13,999 bases of DNA, from positions 1 through 13,999 of the forward strand of contig JBEGTT010000192.1 in assembly GCA_041179245.1 (NCBI GenBank), given 5' to 3'. This document shows, one piece after another, positions 8,390 to 13,999 of the stretch. Below the pieces are notes generated by a model. That model worked only from the letters and a program-made list of their open reading frames with translations, searched no databases and was not told the DNA's origin. The first letter of the stretch is position 1. Every line of letters starts with the position of its first letter. Source of the stretch: JBEGTT01 sp041179245 (GTDB lineage: Bacteria; Pseudomonadota; Gammaproteobacteria; Burkholderiales; Rhodocyclaceae). The position numbers were made by a program, and so were the translations under genes.

Positions 8390-8451
8390 TGGCAAAACCC
8401 AGAATTTCCGTTACAGTAACCCCCTCATAACAACAACCGTGGAGTCACACC

Positions 8452-8691
8452 ATGAGTAATAAAGGCCAGTTGCTGCAAGACCCCTTTTTAAATGCTTTGC
8501 GTCGTGAGCATGTGCCAGTGTCTATTTATCTGGTCAATGGTATTAAGTTACAAGGACAGATTGAGTCGTTTGATCAGTATGTTGTCTTGTTGAAAAATAC
8601 GGTTACGCAGATGGTTTATAAGCATGCTATCTCGACGGTTGTTCCTGCGCGTCCTGTGACGTTGCAGCAGCAAGAGGAAGTGACAGAATAA
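8452..8691 (+). CDS. hfq: RNA chaperone Hfq
   Basis: Hfq is the hexameric Sm-like protein that pairs small RNAs with target mRNAs. Sm1 spans DPFLNALRREHVPVSIYLV and following residues to about 48; Sm2 contains the proximal-face Y56-K57-H58 in MVYKHAIS. The rim patch reads R17-R18-E19-H20, so the third rim arginine of E. coli is histidine, as I recall for betaproteobacterial Hfq. The 79-residue protein ends in a short Q/E-rich tail (VTLQQQEEVTE), lacking the long disordered C-terminus of the 102-residue E. coli protein. TGGAG at 8440-8444 sits seven bases before the ATG. An intrinsic terminator follows before hflX. Confidence 0.98.
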   Translation: MSNKGQLLQDPFLNALRREHVPVSIYLVNGIKLQGQIESFDQYVVLLKNTVTQMVYKHAISTVVPARPVTLQQQEEVTE

Positions 8692-8727
8692 CGTTTGCTC
8701 GCAATGCGAAGGCAACACGGTTTACTT

Positions 8728-8768
8728 GGCCGCCAACCTGTTATCAGGCTGGTGGCCGTTTATTTTTG
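8728..8768 (+). terminator. Intrinsic terminator between hfq and hflX
   Basis: A 13-base stem pairs GGCCGCCAACCTG (8728-8740) with CAGGCTGGTGGCC (8745-8757) around the tetraloop TTAT. It has one G-T wobble and one A-C mismatch, and is followed by GTTTATTTTTG. It lies 36 bases after the hfq stop and 26 before hflX. It probably ends most hfq transcripts, leaving hflX to read-through or to its own promoter. Confidence 0.82.
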
Positions 8769-8793
8769 TGGGGTTGGTAGATGAGTAAGCTGA

Positions 8794-9975
8794 GTGTTTG
8801 ATCGGCCATCTGCAGGTGAGCGAGCGGTTATCGTTCAACTTGATTTCGGTACGGTTGATTTGGCGGAGCAGATTGAGGAAGCTACGTTACTGGCGGAGTC
8901 TGCTGGGGCGACAGTTGCTACCGTTGTGCAGGGACGTCGGCAACGGCCTGATCCAGCGCTGTTTGCAGGTAAGGGAAAAGTCGAAGAAATTCATTCGGCT
9001 TTGCGGGCATGTGAAGGGGATTTGGTTATCTTCAACCACATGCTTTCTCCCGGACAGCAAAGAAATCTAGAAAAGTCTTTGCAATGTCGAGTGGTGGATA
9101 GAACCAGTTTGATTCTGGACATCTTTGCGTTGCGTGCTAAAAGTGCCGAGGGGAAGTTGCAGGTCGAACTTGCGCAGTTGGAACACTTGTCGACTAGATT
9201 AGTTAAGGGGTGGACGCATTTGGAACGCCAACGAGGCGGTATTGGGATGCGTGGGCCTGGCGAAACTCAGCTTGAAACGGACCGGCGTTTATTGGGCATT
9301 CGGGTGCGAAATCTTAAGGATCGCCTAATAAAACTTTCACGCCAGCGAGGCACTCAACGGCGTGCTCGATTGCGGGGAGACGTGTTAACGGTATCGTTGG
9401 TGGGATACACCAATGCCGGGAAGTCCACGTTGTTTAATGCCTTAACCCATGCCGATGTCTATACGGCGGATCAGTTATTTGCCACGCTAGACACCACTTC
9501 AAGAAAGCTTTGGGTAGAAGGCGCCGGAAATGTGGTGATTTCCGATACGGTTGGGTTTATCCGGGACCTTCCGCACAGTCTAGTGGACGCGTTTCATGCC
9601 ACCCTTGAAGCCACGTTGGACGCTGATGTTATTCTTCATGTGGTTGATAGTGCTAGCGCGGTTCGAGATGACCAGATTCAGGAGGTCAATAAGGTGCTTT
9701 CCGAGGTGGCAGCCCAAGAAGTTCCTCAGGTACTGATTTGGAACAAGATTGATCTAGGGTGTAGTGCACCAGAAGTTGAGCGAGATGCCTATGATAGAAT
9801 CCGACGCCTTAGGCTGAGTGCTCGGACGGGGGATGGTTTAGACCTATTGCGAGTGGCGTTGGCGGAGTGGGTGCAGGATAAACAGGCCAATCGGCTGGCA
9901 TTAAAACCCGAAGAACTATCGATGGATTTCCTTGTCGAACTTGGCGGTAATTTGGAAAATAACCAGCCTGTCTAA
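8794..9975 (+). CDS. hflX: Ribosome-splitting GTPase HflX
   Basis: HflX is an Obg-HflX superfamily GTPase that binds the 50S subunit and splits stalled or stressed ribosomes. The N-terminal domain (FDRPSAGERAV, LFAGKGKVEEI, LSPGQQRNLEK) and the linker GGIGMRGPGETQLETDRR are typical. The G domain has G1 G204-Y-T-N-A-G-K-S-T212, G3 D251-T-V-G-F255 and G4 N317-K-I-D320. The start is GTG at 8794, giving (M)FDRPSAGE as in the family, with no strong Shine-Dalgarno. The protein has 393 residues against 426 in E. coli. The deficit is at the C-terminus after the G domain. No frameshifted remainder is visible downstream, so this seems a naturally short form. Confidence 0.96.
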   Translation: MFDRPSAGERAVIVQLDFGTVDLAEQIEEATLLAESAGATVATVVQGRRQRPDPALFAGKGKVEEIHSALRACEGDLVIFNHMLSPGQQRNLEKSLQCRVVDRTSLILDIFALRAKSAEGKLQVELAQLEHLSTRLVKGWTHLERQRGGIGMRGPGETQLETDRRLLGIRVRNLKDRLIKLSRQRGTQRRARLRGDVLTVSLVGYTNAGKSTLFNALTHADVYTADQLFATLDTTSRKLWVEGAGNVVISDTVGFIRDLPHSLVDAFHATLEATLDADVILHVVDSASAVRDDQIQEVNKVLSEVAAQEVPQVLIWNKIDLGCSAPEVERDAYDRIRRLRLSARTGDGLDLLRVALAEWVQDKQANRLALKPEELSMDFLVELGGNLENNQPV

Positions 9976-10040
9976 ATTTCAAACAATCCTATTATTTCTT
10001 TGCATTGGCAAATCACATGATTCCAAGTGTCGGTATTTTG

Positions 10041-11342
10041 ATGTCCTTGAATGACCCCCGATGGGGCGGTCGTGAGGATCAGCAACAAGATAAACCCAAG
10101 AAATCCAATGGTGAGCAAGGCCCGCCAGACTTAGAAGTGCTTTGGCGAGACTTCAACAAAAAGCTGAGTGGCCTTTTCGATAAGAAAAATGGGGGCAATA
10201 ACCCCAATAACGGCGGTCCACAACGGCCTCAGATACCTGACGAAATTGATCCGAAAATGATCAAAGGGGGATTGTGGCTGATAGGCGCCGCTGTCTTGGC
10301 TTTGTGGATGGCGTCCGGGTTTTATATTGTGGATGCGTCGCAGCGTGGCGTTGTCCTGCAATTTGGAAAGTATTTGGAAACGATTGAGCCTGGTTTGAGC
10401 TGGCATTTTCCTTATCCATTTCAGTCCCATGAAGTCGTTAATCTTTCCGGGGTAAGGACAGTAGAAATTGGCTATCGCGGCACAGAAAAGAACAAAGTGC
10501 TTAAGGAAGCGTTGATGCTGACAGATGATGAAAACATCATCAACATTCAATTTGCGGTGCAGTACTACTTAAAAGATCCGGTGGATTATCTGTTTGAAAA
10601 TCGTTCGGCTGATGACTCCGTGATGCAGGCGGCTGAAACGGCAGTGCGTGAAATTGTCGGCAAGAGCAAGATGGATTTTGTGCTGTACGAAGGTCGCGAG
10701 CAGGTAGCTACGCAGGCGGCAAAATTGATGCAGGACGTGCTTGATCGCTACAAAACGGGGATCATTATCTCCAAGGTAACGATGCAAAATGCCCAGCCAC
10801 CTGAGCAGGTTCAGGCGGCCTTTGATGATGCTGTCAAAGCGGGGCAGGATCGTGAACGCCAGAAGAACGAAGGCCAAGCGTACGCGAACGATGTGGTCCC
10901 AAAAGCAAAGGGAACCGCAGCGCGTTTGCTTGAAGAGGCCAGTGGTTATCGTCAGCGTGTTGTCGTTTCAGCAGAGGGCGATGCCAGCCGTTTTAAACAG
11001 GTGCTAACCGAATATGCCAAAGCCCCAGAGGTAACCCGTCAACGGATGTATCTGGATACCATGCAACAGGTTTATACCAATACCAGCAAGATCATGGTGG
11101 ATGCTAAGGGACAGGGGAATCTGCTGTATTTGCCGTTGGATAAACTGATGCAGGTTGCAGCTCCAGCAGCCGGAAATCAAGATCCTATTACTGAAATTGC
11201 TGCGCAGCCTAGCCGTCAGACTTCAGTCTTTAGTGGCGAAGTTCCTCCTCAATTGGATCGCACTGAAAATAGCCGCGAAAATCGTGCTGAACTTCGTTCT
11301 AGAGAAAATTTGCGTAGTCGTGACCGGGAGGCTCGTCCATGA
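10041..11342 (+). CDS. hflK: FtsH protease regulator HflK
   Basis: HflK is an SPFH-family inner-membrane protein that assembles with HflC around the FtsH protease and modulates its access to substrates. I use ATG 10041, giving MSLNDPRWGG, which resembles known HflK N-termini and 433 residues in total. In-frame ATG 10017 or TTG 10005 would add 8 or 12 residues, and none has a good ribosome site. A hydrophilic N-terminal stretch with QGPPDLEVLWRDF and a GGNNPNNGG linker precedes one membrane segment (about 77-96). The periplasmic SPFH domain and coiled-coil region follow. The C-terminus is an unusual Arg/Glu-rich tail (TENSRENRAELRSREN and on). The stop overlaps the hflC start as ATGA. Confidence 0.95.
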   Translation: MSLNDPRWGGREDQQQDKPKKSNGEQGPPDLEVLWRDFNKKLSGLFDKKNGGNNPNNGGPQRPQIPDEIDPKMIKGGLWLIGAAVLALWMASGFYIVDASQRGVVLQFGKYLETIEPGLSWHFPYPFQSHEVVNLSGVRTVEIGYRGTEKNKVLKEALMLTDDENIINIQFAVQYYLKDPVDYLFENRSADDSVMQAAETAVREIVGKSKMDFVLYEGREQVATQAAKLMQDVLDRYKTGIIISKVTMQNAQPPEQVQAAFDDAVKAGQDRERQKNEGQAYANDVVPKAKGTAARLLEEASGYRQRVVVSAEGDASRFKQVLTEYAKAPEVTRQRMYLDTMQQVYTNTSKIMVDAKGQGNLLYLPLDKLMQVAAPAAGNQDPITEIAAQPSRQTSVFSGEVPPQLDRTENSRENRAELRSRENLRSRDREARP

Positions 11343-12217
11343 ACCCCAGAATTCCATTGCTGGCAGGGATAGCCGTCGCTGCCCTGCTGTTCCTTTCTGC
11401 GGCCATTTTTACGGTGGACCAGCGCCAGTTTGCGATTATTTTCCAGTTGGGTGAAATCCGTCAGGTTATTACTGAACCGGGTCTCCATATCAAGGTTCCA
11501 GTCGTTCAGAACATTCGTTTCTTTGATAAACGAGTATTGACGCTAGATTCTAGTGAGCCAGAACGCTTCATTACCTCTGAAAAAAAGAACGTGTTGGTGG
11601 ATTCTTTTGTGAAGTGGCGAATTATTGATCCTCGCCTTTATTACGAATCAGTTAATGGTGATGAAGCCCGCGCTCGCACTCGTATCTTCCAGACGGTGAA
11701 TGCAGGTTTGCGTGAGGAGTTTGGTAAGCGCACGGTCCATGATGTGGTTTCTGGTGAACGCGACAAGATCATGGAAGATATGCGTGGTAAAGCGGATCTG
11801 GACGCACGCAAGATCGGCGTCCAAATTGTGGATGTACGCCTGAAACGCGTCGAGTTGCCTCAGGAAGTTAGCGACGCGGTTTACCGCCGGATGGATGCGG
11901 AGCGTAAGCGGGTAGCCAATGAACTACGTTCAGAAGGTTCTGCTGAAGCGGAAAAAATCCGTGCAGATGCAGATCGACAGCGGGAAGTCATCATTGCTGA
12001 AGCCTATCGTGAAGCCCAGAAAACCAAGGGTGAAGGCGATGCCAAAGCCGCTGCGACTTATGGTCAAGCCTTTGGGCAGAATCCTGAGTTTTACGCCTTC
12101 TATCGCAGCATGGAAGCCTATCGCGGTAGCTTTAAGTCCAAAAGCGATGTCATTGTGCTGGACCCTAGTTCTGACTTCTTCAAATACATGAAGAGCACAG
12201 GCCGTTCAGGTAAATAG
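11339..12217 (+). CDS. hflC: FtsH protease regulator HflC
   Basis: HflC is the SPFH partner of HflK in the HflKC-FtsH membrane complex. One N-terminal membrane segment (about 6-26, IPLLAGIAVAALLFLSAAIF) is followed by TVDQRQFAIIFQLGEI and the SPFH domain. A helical region, RMDAERKRVANELRSEGSAE, and the QAFGQNPEFYAFYRSMEAY segment, conserved near the C-terminus of HflC, are also present. It has 292 residues, somewhat shorter than the E. coli protein (334). GGGAGG at 11326-11331 sits seven bases before the ATG, inside the hflK end, and the ATGA overlap implies translational coupling. Confidence 0.96.
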   Translation: MNPRIPLLAGIAVAALLFLSAAIFTVDQRQFAIIFQLGEIRQVITEPGLHIKVPVVQNIRFFDKRVLTLDSSEPERFITSEKKNVLVDSFVKWRIIDPRLYYESVNGDEARARTRIFQTVNAGLREEFGKRTVHDVVSGERDKIMEDMRGKADLDARKIGVQIVDVRLKRVELPQEVSDAVYRRMDAERKRVANELRSEGSAEAEKIRADADRQREVIIAEAYREAQKTKGEGDAKAAATYGQAFGQNPEFYAFYRSMEAYRGSFKSKSDVIVLDPSSDFFKYMKSTGRSGK

Positions 12218-12228
12218 GACTCGGATTA

Positions 12229-12414
12229 ATGACTGAAACGCTGTTGCTGGCTTTCGCGCTGATGCTGGTTTTTGAAGGCGTGATGCCTTTTGTTGCCCCC
12301 GCTGCTTGGCGCGAGACCTTTAGTCGTCTAGTGCAGCTTTCGGACGGGCAGATTCGATTTGTTGGCTTGACCTCGATGATGGTTGGGCTGGTGCTACTAA
12401 TGGTGTTCCAATGA
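12229..12414 (+). CDS. DUF2065 family small membrane protein (YjeT-like)
   Basis: This is a 61-residue protein with two predicted membrane segments (about 4-25 and 43-60) joined by a short polar stretch, WRETFSRLVQLSDGQIRFVG, typical of DUF2065. Relatives such as E. coli YjeT lie directly after hflC, and their function is not established. The constant linkage hints at a link to HflKC-FtsH, but that is inference. AGGA at 12216-12219 overlaps the hflC stop, nine bases before the ATG. The stop overlaps the hisZ start as ATGA. Confidence 0.9.
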   Translation: MTETLLLAFALMLVFEGVMPFVAPAAWRETFSRLVQLSDGQIRFVGLTSMMVGLVLLMVFQ

Positions 12415-13559
12415 ACTGGTTGTTACCTGAGTATCTTTCTGACGCATTGCCTGCCGAAGCGGCGAATGTCGAACGTCTCCGTCGTGAAATTCTGGATTTG
12501 TTTCGGGTTCGTGCGTACGAACTGGTCATTCCGCCGCATCTGGAATACATCGAGTCCCTATTGACGGGCGCTGGGCAGGATTTAAATCTGCGAACGTTTA
12601 AGCTGGTTGATCAGCTTTCTGGTCGCACCTTGGGCGTGCGGGCGGATATGACGCCACAAGTGGCACGGATTGATGCGCATTTGCTTAATAGACAAGGCGT
12701 CACGCGTCTTTGCTACTGTGACAGCGTATTACATACCTTGCCTGCCAGCATCGCAGCCAGTCGGGAACCTGTGCAGCTTGGTGCTGAAATCTATGGGTAT
12801 GCGGGTGTCGCGGCTGACCTAGAGGTTATTTGCCTGATGGCCAGCGTGCTTGAGCGGGCGAAATTGTCGGATGTTCGGATAGATCTTGGGCACGTTGGGA
12901 TTTTTAATTCGATTGTTGAGTCCGCTGGTTTGTCCGTAGAAAGCACGGCCAATTTCTTTAGCTTGTTACAAGCGAAGGACGTGAGTGGATTGGCTGATGC
13001 CTGCGCCGATTACCCAGAGAACTCCCCAGTGCAAGCTTTGACGTTATTGCCTTCATTGTATGGCGGGCAAGACATTCTGGTTAAAGCGCGTAGTTGTTTG
13101 CCTGCTTTGCCTGGCGTAACGGCAGCCCTAAATACCTTGGAAACCGTATTCGCTGAGTTGCCCGAGCTTTGTTTGTCGGTCGACTTGTCCGATTTTAGAG
13201 GTTATCTGTATCACAACGGTTTGGTTTTTGCCGCCTACTGTGCTGGTTATCCTGCTGCGATTGCGCAGGGTGGGCGATATGACGGTGCTGGTGCCGCTTT
13301 TGGCCGGGTACGTCCGGCAACGGGATTTTCGACAGACCTACGGGAACTGGCTAGATTAGGCCCATCTCCAGTAATTGCCAAAGCTATTCTGGCCCCCTAT
13401 GTTCCCGGTGATGCTGCATTGGTTGGCTGTATCGGTGACCTTCGTGCTCAAGGTGAAATCGTTGTTGAATCTCTGCCTGGAGATATTCCAGCGGACGGGC
13501 CGGTCTGTGACCGCAAATTGGCGCTGAATAACGGTGGCTGGGAAGTTCAGTCACTGTAG
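12411..13559 (+). CDS. hisZ: ATP phosphoribosyltransferase regulatory subunit
   Basis: HisZ is a catalytically inactive paralogue of histidyl-tRNA synthetase that forms a complex with short-form HisG. It is needed for the first step of histidine synthesis and its histidine feedback control. The class II synthetase-like fold is shown by NWLLPEYLSDALPAEA, PPHLEYIESLLTG, the motif-2-like segment R77-A-D-M-T-P-Q-V-A-R86, and LGAEIYG. The C-terminal part has AQGGRYDGAGAAFGRVRPATGFS. At 382 residues it has the normal length for HisZ and lacks the anticodon-binding domain of HisS. Start ATG overlaps the DUF2065 stop. hisG is not in the window, nor is purA, which commonly follows hisZ. Confidence 0.95.
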   Translation: MNWLLPEYLSDALPAEAANVERLRREILDLFRVRAYELVIPPHLEYIESLLTGAGQDLNLRTFKLVDQLSGRTLGVRADMTPQVARIDAHLLNRQGVTRLCYCDSVLHTLPASIAASREPVQLGAEIYGYAGVAADLEVICLMASVLERAKLSDVRIDLGHVGIFNSIVESAGLSVESTANFFSLLQAKDVSGLADACADYPENSPVQALTLLPSLYGGQDILVKARSCLPALPGVTAALNTLETVFAELPELCLSVDLSDFRGYLYHNGLVFAAYCAGYPAAIAQGGRYDGAGAAFGRVRPATGFSTDLRELARLGPSPVIAKAILAPYVPGDAALVGCIGDLRAQGEIVVESLPGDIPADGPVCDRKLALNNGGWEVQSL

Positions 13560-13562
13560 TTC

Positions 13563-13646
13563 ATGCCGCTTGATGGCGGTGCTGGAGTCTTCCGGGTGGC
13601 CAAGACGAATGCGTTGGGGGTTCGTGAGGTTCGGCAAAAATTATGA
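13563..13646 (+). CDS. Tiny ORF between hisZ and arfB, uncertain
   Basis: An ATG three bases after the hisZ stop opens a 27-codon frame, MPLDGGAGVFRVAKT and on, in the hisZ phase. Its TGA overlaps the arfB ATG as ATGA. That arrangement would allow translational coupling, and the codon composition looks like coding DNA. It has no clear Shine-Dalgarno and I recognise no homologue. It could be chance, or a readthrough extension of hisZ past TAG. Confidence 0.2.
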   Translation: MPLDGGAGVFRVAKTNALGVREVRQKL

Positions 13647-13999
13647 TGATTCCTTTAAACGAAGATGAGATCGAGATAACCGCCATCCGCGCTCAAGGTG
13701 CTGGCGGTCAAAACGTGAACAAGGTTTCAAACGCCGTTCATCTTCGTTTTGATATTCCTCAATCGTCTTTGCCAGAATGGGTCAAGACGAAATTATTAGC
13801 GGCTCATGACCAGCGAATTAGTTCGGGTGGGGTTGTTGTTATCAAGGCTCAGTCATTTCGTAGCCTTGAGCGCAATCGAGAAGATGCGATTGTTCGCCTA
13901 AGAGAGTTGATCGCAATGGCCGCACTTGTCGAAAAGAAGCGCTACCCAACCAAGCCGACCGCTAGTTATCAGCGAAAGCGCGTGGATTTAAAAGTTAAG
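13643..13999 (+). CDS. arfB: Alternative ribosome-rescue factor B (peptidyl-tRNA hydrolase), 3'-truncated
   Basis: ArfB (YaeJ) rescues ribosomes stalled on mRNAs without a stop codon. Its GGQ loop hydrolyses the peptidyl-tRNA while a basic C-terminal tail enters the empty mRNA channel. The frame reads EIEITAIRAQGAG with G21-G22-Q23 and NVNKVSNAVHLRFDI, then VVVIKAQSFRSLERNRE and a basic stretch KKRYPTKPTASYQRKR. The frame stays open to the window end: 119 codons visible against 140 residues in E. coli. It is much shorter than RF1/RF2 and lacks their codon-recognition domains. Start is ATG 13643 or 13646; GAGGT at 13626-13630 is rather far upstream. Confidence 0.95.
   Translation, partial: MMIPLNEDEIEITAIRAQGAGGQNVNKVSNAVHLRFDIPQSSLPEWVKTKLLAAHDQRISSGGVVVIKAQSFRSLERNREDAIVRLRELIAMAALVEKKRYPTKPTASYQRKRVDLKVK

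Noticed and set aside
8410..8420. Palindrome GTTACAGTAAC between rho and hfq as a possible operator
   Set aside because: Only five base pairs per arm around one base, no second copy was noticed, and no nearby promoter was convincing; chance is likely.
9976..10040. Frameshifted C-terminus of hflX in the spacer before hflK
   Set aside because: I read the spacer by eye and saw nothing resembling the missing HflX C-terminal segment.
10131..10550. A 139-codon open frame on the minus strand
   Set aside because: It is antisense to hflK, whose coding sequence is clear; no motif is seen in the antisense product.

Overview
The window looks like a core-genome stretch of a betaproteobacterium of moderate GC content. 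Several proteins carry what I recognise as betaproteobacterial-type sequence: an Hfq with the RREHVPVSIYLVNG and SFDQYVVLL segments, a Rho starting MHLSEIK and ending MRRG, a thioredoxin starting MSELIHHVTD, and a release factor 3 with HQDFSEDTYRVLTAVDAA. Gene order agrees in part, because hfq-hflX-hflK-hflC-DUF2065-hisZ is a known conserved block. The genus is not identifiable by eye. I see no insertion sequence, phage gene, CRISPR array, tRNA or rRNA.

Layout. (1) Positions 2-1760: the 3' part of prfC (cut by the window start), then a monocistronic H-NS-family gene with its own intrinsic terminator. (2) 1799-3592: rmlD and rmlA, two of the four dTDP-L-rhamnose genes, tandem on the plus strand. 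(3) 3589-6339: a minus-strand pair, rimO followed by an FAD-linked D-2-hydroxyacid dehydrogenase. The last gene converges on rmlA with overlapping stop codons. (4) 6597-8691: trxA, rho and hfq on the plus strand, with several leader or terminator-like structures. (5) 8794-13559: hflX, hflK, hflC, a DUF2065 membrane protein and hisZ, mostly with ATGA overlaps or very short gaps. (6) 13560-13999: a tiny possible ORF, then arfB running off the window end.

How the genes relate. Much of the window concerns control of gene expression and protein quality: RF3 (termination-factor recycling), an H-NS-like nucleoid protein, RimO (ribosomal protein S12 modification), Rho (transcription termination), Hfq (sRNA chaperone), HflX (ribosome-splitting GTPase), HflKC (FtsH protease regulators) and ArfB (stalled-ribosome rescue). 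HisZ needs a short-form HisG encoded elsewhere.

No novel multi-gene system is evident. The most interesting parts are the regulatory spacers. The rho leader is C-rich and G-poor with no Shine-Dalgarno, which suggests Rho autoregulation, and it contains a short ORF and a hairpin. The trxA leader holds a terminator-like hairpin, and an intrinsic terminator separates hfq from hflX. The usual neighbours of the hfq-hisZ block and of rho (der or miaA, purA, rpmE) are absent at the visible junctions, which suggests the block has been relocated. No gene-free stretch exceeds 300 bases. The longest is the 257-base rimO/trxA divergent spacer.
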